A DNA stretch of 64,000 nucleotides from assembly GCA_964035575.1 (NCBI GenBank), contig OZ037839.1:186001-250000 (forward strand). Direction: 5' to 3'. Position numbers and translations under genes: made by a program. Below are positions 42,836-53,220 of the stretch, in pieces (position 1 is the first letter of the stretch; the number at the start of each line of letters is the position of its first letter). The notes beneath the pieces are model-generated. The model was not told the DNA's origin. It worked only from the letters and a program-made list of their open reading frames with translations, and did no database searches. Source of the DNA: Rhynchopus sp. YZ270_cl-10. Its lineage: Eukaryota; Euglenozoa; Diplonemea; Diplonemida; Diplonemidae.

Positions 42836-44038
42836 CAGTTACTGTAAATTTTACTTCCAGATTTTGCTGAAGCGAAAGTTTCTGGCGAAGCCACGGTACG
42901 CAATATTTCTAACACCTCGTCCCGAATTTTTGTCCGAGAATACGATTACTAATTAGTTACTCCACTAAATAAATCGAGCAAAAATATGGTGAACTCAGCG
43001 GAGCCCGGTTTTAAAAGTGCCAAAAACGACCTTTTCGTTTTGACGCGTTGTGAGTTCCTCAAATGCAATTTTGAAGGGTAAAAAATTCGGGTTTTCTAAG
43101 CACAAGCAGTGTTAAGTCAAAAAATTTCGCGAAAAAAAAATAGATTTTTTTTGCGTTAAAAGCTCGGAACCCAGAAACGTCCAATGGCGAAGTTTTTTTC
43201 TGGTTTCGTTGCACCCTGTATTTTTACTAAAAAATCGAGACAAAGTGATTTTTACCTGGATTTTTGCCTGTATTTTACTAGGGATTTTCCCTTAGTAAAA
43301 TACAGGGGAATTATCTTTATTTAAAAATTGCGCTCAAAATTGCACATTTTTACTGCCAAACTAGTCATGGGAAGGGTGGGTTGCAATCTTGCGCCGCAGG
43401 CACACGGTACGCTACTTTTTTTCCTTTCGCATGCTTCCTTTTCCTTCGGCATTTGACCAATTAAATCGCATTCTGGCTGTGACCCTTGTCGGACACTGCG
43501 CCCTCTGACAAGGGGAATACTTTCGAGAAACATTCTGAAAAAAAGTGGTAGTGCCCGGCATTAGCAAGAAAATTTTCAAATTAAATAGGTAGTGCCAATG
43601 CACCAGCAGTTTGGGTAGGCGAGACCGCATTGGGTGAACCTCCGCGAGCGCAGCGAGCGGAAATTTTTTTCCGCAGTTTTTGGGCAAAGTTCAAAATTCC
43701 ACCAAAAATTAAGTTGTGGGCATAGTAATTGTGTTCTTCAAAAATATGCTTCAAAATTGTCTTATGCAAGGCGACACTGAGAATTGACACTCATTGGTCC
43801 TTGTCTTATGAAGTGAAGACAAATATTAAAGGGGCATTGGCGGGCCGAAGGCCAGCCAAAAAAACGGTAGCGAACTTTTACTTTTTTTCCTTTCGGTTTC
43901 CCCCTTATTTTGACTTTCCGGATCGATTGCGGACCGTGGTGGTGCCACTCTGTGGCTGGAAATTAGTAGGTAACCAAAAAAATGAGCCAGAGAAAAAAGG
44001 AAAAAAAAAAAGGAAAAAAAAATAAAAAATCTCAAAGG
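42836..44038. other. No gene; hairpins and a shared repeat
   Basis: 43320-43455 matches 30096-30230. Hairpins with GNA loops: CCGC-GA-GC-GCA-GC-GA-GCGG (43642-43660) and TTGGC...GCC-GAA-GGC...GCCAA (43837-43859). The rest is unassigned. Confidence 0.55.
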
Positions 44039-44182
44039 AGGTACCCTAACTGTTCGGTCCAATTCGGTGTAATTCGGTCCATTTCGTTTTTTTTTTTTTT
44101 CGCAAAGGGAAATTTCCCCTTGTACCAGAAAAACCGAAAAAAACGAAATGAAAACCGAAAAAAACCGAAATGTTAGGGTACC
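44039..44182. mobile_element. Small palindromic element between GGTACCCTA ends
   Basis: GGTACCC-TA at the left (44041-44049) and TA-GGGTACC at the right enclose inverted TTCGGT/ACCGAA repeats (about 125 bp). This is a possible small TA-target element. Confidence 0.45.
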
Positions 44183-44299
44183 TTTTTTGGTCGATTTCGT
44201 TTTTTTTCCAAAGGGGGGGACCCTTTGGTCGCCGAAATTCCCCAGCCAAATTTGGTCGCAAAATCGGCCGATTTTTCAAAAATCTCAAAAATTTTAAAA

Positions 44300-44800
44300 A
44301 AAAAAAAATTTTTTTTTTTTCACAAGTGTTTTTGAGGCCTGCTCACTACACCCTAGGTACCCTTCTGAGACCAAAAAGTCAAAAAAAGCATGAATTGGGC
44401 TGTTTTGAGCATCTAGAGTTTATTCCCCAGCCATTTTCTGTACCACCAGTGCACTTTGTATGGGCCAGCGCCTTGTCGAAAAATCTAAAAATCTCAAAAA
44501 AAAAAAATTTTTTTTTCGGGAAAATTTCGACCACTGAGGTGGGTCTTTGGGCACCAAAAAATGCAAAAAAAATGCAAAAATCGGGTGTTTTGACCATCTG
44601 TGGTTACACAAAACACACTTCTGTGTACAAGCCTACACCAATACAGTGGTAATACAAGGCGATTTTTGACCAAAAAAAAATTTTTTTTTTCGCCCAAAAT
44701 CGGGCGTGGTACGTCATAAAATGGCCCAAAAAATCCAAGGAAAACCTTCGATTGGGCAAATTATGAAAAAATTTTTCAAGTCAAATTTTCAACCAAAATA
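44300..44800. repeat. Diverged units of the 181-bp satellite
   Basis: Two or three units with TGAGCATCT/GACCATCTGTGG landmarks, then a segment like 35640-35760. It ends at CCAAAATACGGTC, where CUB homology begins at about 44803. Confidence 0.55.
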
Positions 44801-47409
44801 CGGTCCAGGTCCAGGTAAGAATAGGTGTAGAGCTGCAGGTGAGAGAACGAGATGACAACATCCTTGTCACACTCAATGTGCCAGCACTCCGTGTGGTAGC
44901 TGTCGTAGTTCTGAAAGCTCACGTTCCCAGTCACATTGTCCCCCAGGTCGTTGTGCTCTTCACAGATGTAGTTCACACCAGGTGCACGTGTGTCCGGCAC
45001 ATCTGTGGGTGGTGATTGAGTGGTCGCATCCACACACACGTAGTCGAACTCAAGTCTTGACCTCCCGTAGTAGTAAGTGCTTCTGAACTGCACAAATGCA
45101 GAACCGTTCAGCACAACATCCATGGGACTGTCGTAATGGTTAAACCTCTTCTCCAAGGTGAAGTTTGTTCCATTTCCAGAATCGTTCCCTGATGTGTACA
45201 GGTCCAGGTAGGAATAGGTGTAGAGCTGCAGGTGAGAGAACGAGATGACAACATCCTTGTCACACTCAATGTGCCAGCACTCCGTGTGGTAGCTGTCGTA
45301 GTTCTGAAAGCTCACGTTACCAGTCACATTGTCCCCCAGGTCGTTATGCTCCTCACAGACGTAGCTCACACCAGGTGCACGTGTGTTCGGCACATCTGTG
45401 GGTGGTGCTTGAGTGGTCGCATCCACACACACGTAGTCGAACTCAAGTCTTGACCACCCGTAGTAGTACGTGCTTCTGAATTGCACAAATGCGGAACCGT
45501 TCAGCACAACATCCATGGGACTGTCGTAATTGCTGAACCTCTTCTCCAAGGTGAAGTTTGTTCCATTGCCAGAATCGTTCCCTGATGTGTACAGGTCCAG
45601 GTAGGAATAGGTGTAGAGCTGCAGGTGAGAGAACGAGATGACAACATCCTTGTCACACTCAATGTGCCAGCACTCCGTGTGGTATGTGTCGTAGTTCTGA
45701 AAGCTCACGTTCCCAGTCACATTGTCACCCAGGTCGTTGTGCTCTTCACAGACGTAGTTCACACCAGGTGCACGTGTGTCCGGCGCAGCTGTGGGTGGAG
45801 ATTGAGTGGGCACCACATCCACACACACGTAGTCGAACTCAAGTCTTGACCACCCGTAGTAGTAAGTGCTTCTGAACTGCACAAATGCGGAACCGTTCAG
45901 CACAACATCCATGGGACTGTCGTAATAGTTGAACCTCTTCTCCAAGGTGAAGTCTGTTCCATTTCCAGAATCGTTCCCTGATGTGTACAGGTCCAGGTAG
46001 GAATTATAGTACAGCTGCATGGTGGAAAACGAGATGACAACATCCTTGTCACACTCAATGTGCCAGCACTCCGTGTGGTATGTGTCGTAGTTGTGAAAAC
46101 TCACGTTCCCAGTCGCATTGTCCCCCAGGTCGTTGTGCTCCTCACAGATGTAGCTCACACCAGGTGCACGTGTGTCCGGCACATCTGTGGGTGGTGATTG
46201 AGTGGTCGCATCCACACACACGTAGTCGAACTCAACTCTCAGCTGCGCGTAGTAGTAATTGCTTCTTACTTGCACAAATGCAGAACCGTTCAGCACAACA
46301 TCCATGGGACTGTCGTAATAGTTGAACCTCTTCTGCAAGGTGAAGTCTGTTCCATTTCCAGAATCGTTCCCTGTGTACACGTCCACGTAGGAAGAGGAGT
46401 ACAGATTCATGGTGGAGAACGAGATGACAACATCCTTGTCACACTCAATGTGCCAGCACCTCGTACGTGTATAGTATCCGCCCGGTCTGAGGGAAATCTG
46501 AAAGCTCGTGTTCCCAGTCGCATTGTTCAGGTCGGTGTGCTCCTCACAGACGTAGTTCACACCAGGTGCACGTGTGTCCGGCACGTCTGTGGGTGGTGCT
46601 TGAGTGGTCGCATCCACACACACGTAGTCGAACTCAAGTCTTGACCACCCGTAGTAGTAAAGGCTTCTGAACTGCACAAATGCGGAACCGTTCAGCACAA
46701 CATCCATGGGACTGTCGTAATTGTTGAACCTCTTCTCCAAGGTGAAGTTTGTTCCATTTCCAGAATCGTTCCCTGATGTGTACAGGTCCAGGTAAGAATA
46801 GGTGTACAGCTGCAGGTGAGAGAACGAGATGACAACATCCTTGTCACACTCAATGTGCCAGCACTCCGTGTGGTAGCTGTCGTAGTTCTGAAAGCTCACG
46901 TTCCCAGTCACATTGTCCCCCAGGTCGGTGTGCTCCTCACAGACGTAGTTCACACCAGGTGCACGTGTGTTAGGAGCAGCTGTGGGTGGTGCTTGAGTGG
47001 TCGCATTCCCACACACGTAGTCGAAGACAATCGTCCCCCACCCTCCTGAGGAGTAAACGCTTCTGAACTGCACAAATGCAGAACCATTCATCACCATATC
47101 CACACCTATGAAGGGGGCTGTATCGGTAGAACGGGTCCAGTAATGTTCCAAGTTGAAGTTTGTGTCGTTGCCTGAGCTGTAGACGTACACGTACATTCCG
47201 TGGTACGGGTCAATAACAGAGAACGTGAGCACAGCGTCTGTGTCACACGCAATGTCCCAGCACTCTGTGTGGTCTATTGCAGTGGAGTCATATTTCACAT
47301 GCCCGTTGCCCGTCAGGTTGTGCTGTGTGTCGCAGGGGACGGACACATCTGATGGAGTGGTCGCAGCCGTGCTTACACACAGCAGCGCTGCCAAGCATGC
47401 GCGCAGCAT
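44776..47409 (-). CDS. 5' part of a CUB-WD40 gene, copy 3 (WD40 domain lost)
   Basis: An open frame with the family signal peptide (MLRACLAALLCVSTAA), one divergent first CUB unit (CDTQHNLTG...GNATTQAPPTAAPNTRAPG), five full CUB units and most of a seventh. Family homology stops at CTGGACCTG (about 44803, encoding YLDL), after which about ten unrelated codons lead to a stop at 44776. The protein would be secreted but lack the propeller. The frame can extend upstream to a Met at 47625; I prefer 47409 because the signal peptide starts there and gene 1 has no such extension. The 5' flank is near-identical to that of gene 4. Together with 39345-41300 it corresponds to one complete gene cut by a rearrangement; whether the fragment is expressed is unknown. 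Confidence 0.8.
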   Translation of the reverse strand: MLRACLAALLCVSTAATTPSDVSVPCDTQHNLTGNGHVKYDSTAIDHTECWDIACDTDAVLTFSVIDPYHGMYVYVYSSGNDTNFNLEHYWTRSTDTAPFIGVDMVMNGSAFVQFRSVYSSGGWGTIVFDYVCGNATTQAPPTAAPNTRAPGVNYVCEEHTDLGDNVTGNVSFQNYDSYHTECWHIECDKDVVISFSHLQLYTYSYLDLYTSGNDSGNGTNFTLEKRFNNYDSPMDVVLNGSAFVQFRSLYYYGWSRLEFDYVCVDATTQAPPTDVPDTRAPGVNYVCEEHTDLNNATGNTSFQISLRPGGYYTRTRCWHIECDKDVVISFSTMNLYSSSYVDVYTGNDSGNGTDFTLQKRFNYYDSPMDVVLNGSAFVQVRSNYYYAQLRVEFDYVCVDATTQSPPTDVPDTRAPGVSYICEEHNDLGDNATGNVSFHNYDTYHTECWHIECDKDVVISFSTMQLYYNSYLDLYTSGNDSGNGTDFTLEKRFNYYDSPMDVVLNGSAFVQFRSTYYYGWSRLEFDYVCVDVVPTQSPPTAAPDTRAPGVNYVCEEHNDLGDNVTGNVSFQNYDTYHTECWHIECDKDVVISFSHLQLYTYSYLDLYTSGNDSGNGTNFTLEKRFSNYDSPMDVVLNGSAFVQFRSTYYYGWSRLEFDYVCVDATTQAPPTDVPNTRAPGVSYVCEEHNDLGDNVTGNVSFQNYDSYHTECWHIECDKDVVISFSHLQLYTYSYLDLYTSGNDSGNGTNFTLEKRFNHYDSPMDVVLNGSAFVQFRSTYYYGRSRLEFDYVCVDATTQSPPTDVPDTRAPGVNYICEEHNDLGDNVTGNVSFQNYDSYHTECWHIECDKDVVISFSHLQLYTYSYLDLDRILVENLT

Positions 47410-47974
47410 TGTCTTTTGTCGTGTCCACAGAATATCTGTTGTTGTGGTGTTGTATTGATCAGGAGGAAATACTCGAACTCTTCTGCACAAATTGATGTCA
47501 TTGAACGCGCTCCCCGTTGAATTGGAGTAGGGGAGTATCAACACAGGCTGTGCATGAAGACAATGAACATTACGAGAAAATGAGAGAGACAGAATGTATG
47601 TCAGAATTACAACAGATGACGCCAATCATTCGATGCAACGAAGCCCGTTGCTTTTAACTCACGTTTAGATTCCACCGAAAAGCGACGAGTTGTGCGTCTT
47701 CGCGACGAAGTTGGGAAAGACAATACTTGTTCCCCAACCTCGTCAGTAGTGTGCCTAAGAGCAATATGTTAGAAAGAACACGTAAGGTAGATCTATACCA
47801 CTGTCGTTGACACGCTGGAACACGCTGTTGAAGATGCGCTGTCTCTTCATCACAAAGACGGTGGTCGGGATGATGTCGTCGCCACATTTGCTACGCTTGC
47901 AGGTGAAGGGATCGCAGGGATATCTACCTCGTCTTCGAGCATATGCACAGTAAAGTGAGGAGGGTGAGTATCGG
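47410..47974 (-). promoter_or_regulatory. 5' flank of gene 3, possible leader intron
   Basis: Near-identical to 52670-53220. On the minus strand AATCTAAACGTGAGTTAAAA (donor-like GTGAGT, first G at 47662) and a pyrimidine-rich stretch ending CTTCATGCACAG suggest a spliced leader exon. A 16-bp length difference from the gene 4 copy argues against translation of the upstream exon. This is inference only. Confidence 0.4.
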
Positions 47975-48484
47975 ACTCTAAAAAGGGGAAGCTTTCTTTG
48001 TTAAGCGTCGGTAGTCGACGTCGGCTGGTCTAGGTAAACCCTTTTTTCCCCACCCAAAAAAAAAAGGTTCTGTTTTTTTCGTTCAAGATGGTTATAAGGG
48101 GATTTCACAGCTTTTTGGGGGTGTCAAAAAAGCTTGGAGCAACTCGGTCATGAGGTAAAAAGTTTATTTTACTACATTTGCATGCCCGAAGAGTACTGAT
48201 CACAGGTTTGCACCGCAATCGCAATCAAAGTGAAAAAGATAGTCATCAGGGGAAGTCAATCAACAACTCGGAATTGAAGTGCAGCCGTGTCCGTTGCTGC
48301 AGCAGTGCCAACATTTGGACAAGCACCGTAGTCTGCGTGTCTATCGACACCTTCTCCACACACTCACACGGTCAAGGCTTCTCGAGGAACTGTTGATGTA
48401 CTTCTCTGACTCGTTGATGGGTAACAAAAAATGGGGCAGGGGAAAGAAAGTAGAGTGCGGTGAACGTGTTGTTAAAACAGAGTA
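47975..48484 (+). repeat. Upstream module R, copy 3
   Basis: R core with few changes, 5' of gene 3. It is followed by a piece of block X (48485-48600). Confidence 0.8.
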
Positions 48485-48721
48485 AAAAAAGAGCGAATTT
48501 GGGAGAAACACTCTTTTCAGACACAGTTACGGTGGAAATAAAGTATACGGGGTACTGAAGTCCTATCCAATCATGAGGACGTTTTGCGACTTTTTGAGCA
48601 AAAAAAAATCACCCAGAAAGCACCAAAAGCAAAGTATAATGAGGCGGGGTTAATTTTGTTGGGACCCTGGATTTCTGCATCATTGCTCCAGTAAAAAATG
48701 ATATTTCTTTTGGGGAAAAAA

Positions 48722-49052
48722 CTACAATAGAAGTTGTGAGAAAGGAGCTGGTGTCATGTAGGGTGGGAGGAGAGGGCAGGCAAAGGCCAGAGGCAGTAAG
48801 CTTGCATGTTGTCAGTTCTTCTTGAAACCTTGGTTGCATGAATGGAGACTGAATTGTTGCCGTAATCAATTGTGTGTCTCTTTTGTAAGACCGTGATTGC
48901 ATCATATGGTCTGTCCACACAGAGGTCAAAATTCGTAGTACTCTTCATCAATCCTTGGTGTTCAAAAGGAAACAAAAGCACACACGCTTGTCACCTAATT
49001 TTGCTGACAATACATGCCCACCCCCTCCAGAACCCGACCACTAAAAATAGGG
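48722..49052 (+). repeat. Block S, copy 3
   Basis: Near-identical to 18188-18600 and lies beyond R, as at gene 4. Confidence 0.75.
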
Positions 49053-50095
49053 ACAACAGCCATTTAGGCTATTTGCCTATGACGCACATGATAATGGATG
49101 AGGGGGAGGATTCAAAAGGAAAAGGCGTAAAGACAGATCTATCGTTGGTTTTAAATGTTTAGTTTAGCTCCTCCAACACTTCGTGTATGTTTTATAGTCC
49201 CTTTTGTAAACCACACTGTTTTGTTCTTCCTTTTTGCTTTCAACCTTTTTTATTCATTTACTTTTTGTTGTTTGGGAGACACGCCCTACGTGTCGGTTCT
49301 GTGGAAAGACCTGCGTGCTCCCTTTTCATGTCGATCCATGAAAACTGTATCACAAGTGATACCGGGAAAAAAAAGTTTGTAAATTGCGGAAGACGCAAAA
49401 CAAACTCGCGAACGAAAAAGGAGTTTTTTATGCGAAGTGGTGGTAATGGGGAGAATAAAACATTACGAAAAAACCTCCACTCTCATTTCGCAAGCTTCAT
49501 TTCCGTTTTGGTTTTCTCCTCACACAAAAAAAAAAAGAAAAGTTTATAAGATGATCCTAAGCCTCTCGTGCTGAGTCACCTTTAAAAAAAAAACAAAACG
49601 GGGGGAAAAATCTAACGTACAGTACACAGTCTGTTGATTCTAAAAACTTTTATTGTCCCTTTTGTCAAACTATCTTTGTTTTTCTCTTTTTGTCTATTTT
49701 TCCTGCATTTATTCTCTTCTTTGTACTTTCTTTTGTTTTGGTTGTTAGATACGCTCAATCGCCTATCGAGTTTTGTGAATAGCACGGAACTCCTTTTATG
49801 AGTTCGGAAAGACAGTATCATATGTGATACATAGAAAAATTTGAAAAAAAGGGGCCGCTGAGAAAAATAAACAACGGACGCGCTGTGTGAAAAAACGAGT
49901 GTTTCTCTGCGCGTGATACTTTGGTCGGGGACAATAAAAACATTATGAAAAAAGATCGTTGCATCCCAACTATCGTTTCCACTGCGCTCTAACTACGTTT
50001 CCACTTCGTTCGCTTCTCTTACTCCTAATAAAAGGTTACACACAACGTGTTCAGCCCCAAGAGGAAACAAAGCACCTATCACGCAGCATGCATGC
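49053..50095. other. No gene; 3' flank of gene 4 with a dispersed repeat
   Basis: 49650-50020 shares the repeat at 5160-5420. The last 60 bp before the stop (ACACAACGTGTTCA...CATGCATGC) match the 3' flanks of the other CUB genes. 49440-49500 has a short AATAAAACATTACGAAAAAA segment like 49930-49955. Confidence 0.5.
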
Positions 50096-52669
50096 TCACA
50101 GCTTCCACACCACGAGGGTGCCGTCACGGCTCACAGTTGCCAGGCGTGTGCCATCGGGGGAGAAGTCCAGGCGTGGTAGCTTATACTTCGAGTGTCCCAG
50201 CAGGTCCTGCAGCACAGACCCGTCGTGCGACCACACCATCACGTCACCCTCGCCCACAGCAGCAATCATCTTCCCGTCGCGTGAGAACTTGCTGTCGTGC
50301 ACAGCACCCGACATCATGCTCAGAGACACACCGTCCACAGCACTGCCGTCATCAATCGAACTCCCGGGCAGCTGCGACACAAGGATCGTCCCGTCGCTCA
50401 TCCCACGCAGGAGCGCGTTCCCACCAAAGGACGAGAAGGACAGTGCCGTCACACGTGCGGCAACAGAGGGCAGCTCAACAGCAGGTATCCCGTCCAGCCC
50501 CCACACAGTCGTCACCTCGTCCACCTCAGACCCGCGCACTGTCGCAAGGTGTGCACCGTCCACAGAGAACCCCACGTTGCGTGCATGGTGGTTGATCACA
50601 GACGACGCCTTCGTCCTGTCCGACGCAAGCATGTCGAACACACGTGTGCGTGCATCCTGTCCACCTCCGCTCACCACGTAGCGCCCGTCCCTCGTGAACT
50701 CCACACGGTGCACAGGTGTGCTCCCCGATGCAGACATGTCCACCAGGGTTGCCTCCAGCACACCTGTCGCAGCGTCGCACACAACCACACGCCCGCCCTC
50801 CCCAGCAAGCGCCACCAGGTTGTTGTCTGGCGAGAACGCAATGTCGTGCACCCTGAAGCCGTCTGCACAGCCCAGCTGTCCCACCCGCACACCCGTGCGT
50901 GCGTCAAACACACGCACAAAACGGTCTGCTGACCCTGTCGCCACACGACGTCCGTCCCACGAGAACGCCACCGACAGCAGGCGTGCAGGGTGTTTCACCT
51001 TAAACGCACACGCCGATCTTCCCTGCCCGCAACGCTGTGGCACTGTGTCCACCCCACACTGCTGCTGTGGAGGAGGTGTCGGTGCTCTGCATTCGTACTG
51101 GAAGGCAAGGTACGACCTCCCCGTGGAGTGAGTGCTTCTGAACTGCACAAACGCAGAACCACTCACCACAAGCTCCACACCTTCTACGCCAGAGGTGTAC
51201 GAGGACCAGTCATGCTCCAAGTTGAAGTTTGTGTCGTTCCCAGTCCCGTTCCCTGAGCTGTAGATAGACACGTAGGAAGAATAGTACAGAACAACGTCAG
51301 TGAAGTTGAGCACAACTTGGTCATCACACTCAATGTGCCAGCACTCCGTGTGGTATCGTTCATAGTTCTCAAAGCTCAGGTGCCCAGTGCCTGTCTGGTC
51401 GCTGTGTCCCTGCTCACAGGGGTGGATCACACCAGGTGCACGTGTGTGCGGTACAGCAGTGAGTGGTGCTTGAGTGGTCGCATCCACACACACGTAGTCG
51501 AACTCAAGTCTTGACCACCCGCTGTAGTAATTGCTTCTGAACTGCACAAACGCAGAACCTTGCAGCACAACATTCCGGGCAATGTCGGAGGGGCTGTAGG
51601 TCCTCTCCAAGGTGAAGTCTGTTCCATTTCCAGAATCGTTCCTTGATGTGTACAGGTCCAGGTAGGAAGAGTAGTACAGCTGCAGGTTGGAGAACGAGAT
51701 GACAACATCCTTGTCACACTCAATGTGCCAGCACTCCGTGTGGTAGCTGTCGTAGTTCTGAAAGCTCACGTGCCCAGTCTCATTGTCCCCCAGGTCGTTG
51801 TGCTCCTCACAGATGTAGTTCACACCAGGTGCACGTGTGTCCGGAACATCTGTGGGTGGTGCTTGAGTGGTCGCATCCGCACACACGTAGTTAAACTCAA
51901 GTCTTGACCACCCGTTGTAGTAAAGGCTTCTGAACTGCACAAATGCGGAACCGTTCAGCACAACATTCATGGGAGTGTCGGAGGGGCTGAAGCTCTTCTC
52001 CAAGGTGAAGTCTGTTCCATTTCCAGAACTGTTCCCTGTGTACAGGTCCAGGTAGGAATAGGTGTACAGCTGCAAGGTGGAGAACGAGATTACGACTTCC
52101 TTTGCACACTCAATGTGCCAGCACTCTGTGTGGTACTTGTCATGGTTCTGAAAGCTCACATTACCAGTCACATTGTCCCCCAGGTCGTTGTGCTCTTCAC
52201 AGACGTAGTTCACACCAGGTGCACGTGTGTTAGGAGCAGCTGTGGGTGGTGCTTGAGTGGTCGCATTCCCACACACGTAGTCGAAGACAATCGTCCCCCA
52301 CCCTCCTGAGGAGTAAACGCTTCTGAACTGCACAAATGCAGAACCATTCATCACCATATCCACACCTATGAAGGGGGCTGTATCGGTAGAACGGGTCCAG
52401 TAATGTTCCAAGTTGAAGTTTGTGTCGTTGCCTGAGCCGTAGACGTACACGTACATTCCGTTGTACGGGTCAATAACAGAGAACGTGAGCACAGCGTCTG
52501 TGTCACACGCAATGTCCCAGCACTCTGTGTGGTCTATTGCAGTGGAGTCATATTTCACATGCCCGTTGCCCGTCAGGTTGTGCTGTGTGTCACAGGGGAC
52601 GGACACACCAGCTGGAGTGGTCGCAGCCGTGCTTACACACAGCAGCGCTGCCAAGCATGCGCGCAGCAT
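50096..52669 (-). CDS. Secreted CUB-WD40 protein, copy 4 (four CUB units)
   Basis: An intact frame of about 857 residues from the signal peptide MLRACLAALLCVSTAA. It has a divergent first CUB unit (CDTQHNLTG) like gene 3, two standard CUB units (the second of the four has an NHDKYH variant), a fourth unit of NDRTGTGY type (here HSDQTGTGHLSFENYERYH), then seven WD40-type blades nearly identical to gene 1 to the end. Many N-linked sequons; four Cys per CUB unit; Thr/Pro linkers. The frame is open up to a Met at 52885, whose hydrophobic stretch could also act as a signal, so the start is uncertain. Compared with gene 1 it lacks the LamG/sushi-like front and six CUB units. Probable secreted or surface recognition protein; ligand unknown. 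Confidence 0.88.
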   Translation of the reverse strand: MLRACLAALLCVSTAATTPAGVSVPCDTQHNLTGNGHVKYDSTAIDHTECWDIACDTDAVLTFSVIDPYNGMYVYVYGSGNDTNFNLEHYWTRSTDTAPFIGVDMVMNGSAFVQFRSVYSSGGWGTIVFDYVCGNATTQAPPTAAPNTRAPGVNYVCEEHNDLGDNVTGNVSFQNHDKYHTECWHIECAKEVVISFSTLQLYTYSYLDLYTGNSSGNGTDFTLEKSFSPSDTPMNVVLNGSAFVQFRSLYYNGWSRLEFNYVCADATTQAPPTDVPDTRAPGVNYICEEHNDLGDNETGHVSFQNYDSYHTECWHIECDKDVVISFSNLQLYYSSYLDLYTSRNDSGNGTDFTLERTYSPSDIARNVVLQGSAFVQFRSNYYSGWSRLEFDYVCVDATTQAPLTAVPHTRAPGVIHPCEQGHSDQTGTGHLSFENYERYHTECWHIECDDQVVLNFTDVVLYYSSYVSIYSSGNGTGNDTNFNLEHDWSSYTSGVEGVELVVSGSAFVQFRSTHSTGRSYLAFQYECRAPTPPPQQQCGVDTVPQRCGQGRSACAFKVKHPARLLSVAFSWDGRRVATGSADRFVRVFDARTGVRVGQLGCADGFRVHDIAFSPDNNLVALAGEGGRVVVCDAATGVLEATLVDMSASGSTPVHRVEFTRDGRYVVSGGGQDARTRVFDMLASDRTKASSVINHHARNVGFSVDGAHLATVRGSEVDEVTTVWGLDGIPAVELPSVAARVTALSFSSFGGNALLRGMSDGTILVSQLPGSSIDDGSAVDGVSLSMMSGAVHDSKFSRDGKMIAAVGEGDVMVWSHDGSVLQDLLGHSKYKLPRLDFSPDGTRLATVSRDGTLVVWKL

Positions 52670-53220
52670 TGTCTTTTGTTGTGTCCACAGAATATCTGGT
52701 GTTGTGGTGTTGTATTGATCAGAAGCAATTACTCGAACTCTTCTGCACAAATTGATGTCATTGAACGCCCTCCCCGTTGAATTGGAGTAGGGGAGTACGA
52801 ACACAGGCTGTGCATGAAGACAATGAACATTGCGAGAAAATGAGAGAGACAGAATGTATGTCAGAATTACAACAGATGACGCCAATCATTCGATGCAACG
52901 AAGCCCGTTGCTTTTAACTCACGTTTAGATTCCATCGAAAAGCGACGAGTTGTGCGTCTTCGCGACGAAGTTGGGAAAGATAATACTTGTTCCCCAACCT
53001 CGTCAGTAGTGTGTCTAAGAGCAACGTAAGGTAGATCTATACCACTGTCGTTGACACGCTGGAACACGCTGTTGAAGATGCGCTGTCTCTTCATCACAAA
53101 GACGGTGGTCGGGATGATGTCGTCGCCACATTTGCTACGCTTGCAGGTGAAGGGATCGCAGGGATATCTACCTCGTCTTCGAGCATATGCACAGTAAAGT
53201 GAGGAGGGTGAGTATCGGAC
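52670..53220 (-). promoter_or_regulatory. 5' flank of gene 4, possible leader intron
   Basis: On the minus strand CTTTCCCTTTTTAG (acceptor-like, about 53222) opens a stretch of about 300 bp without stops. It ends at a donor-like GTGAGT (first G at 52922). A further acceptor-like CTTCATGCACAG lies near 52813. This suggests one or two leader exons, but the reading is not conserved in the gene 3 copy. Confidence 0.4.
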
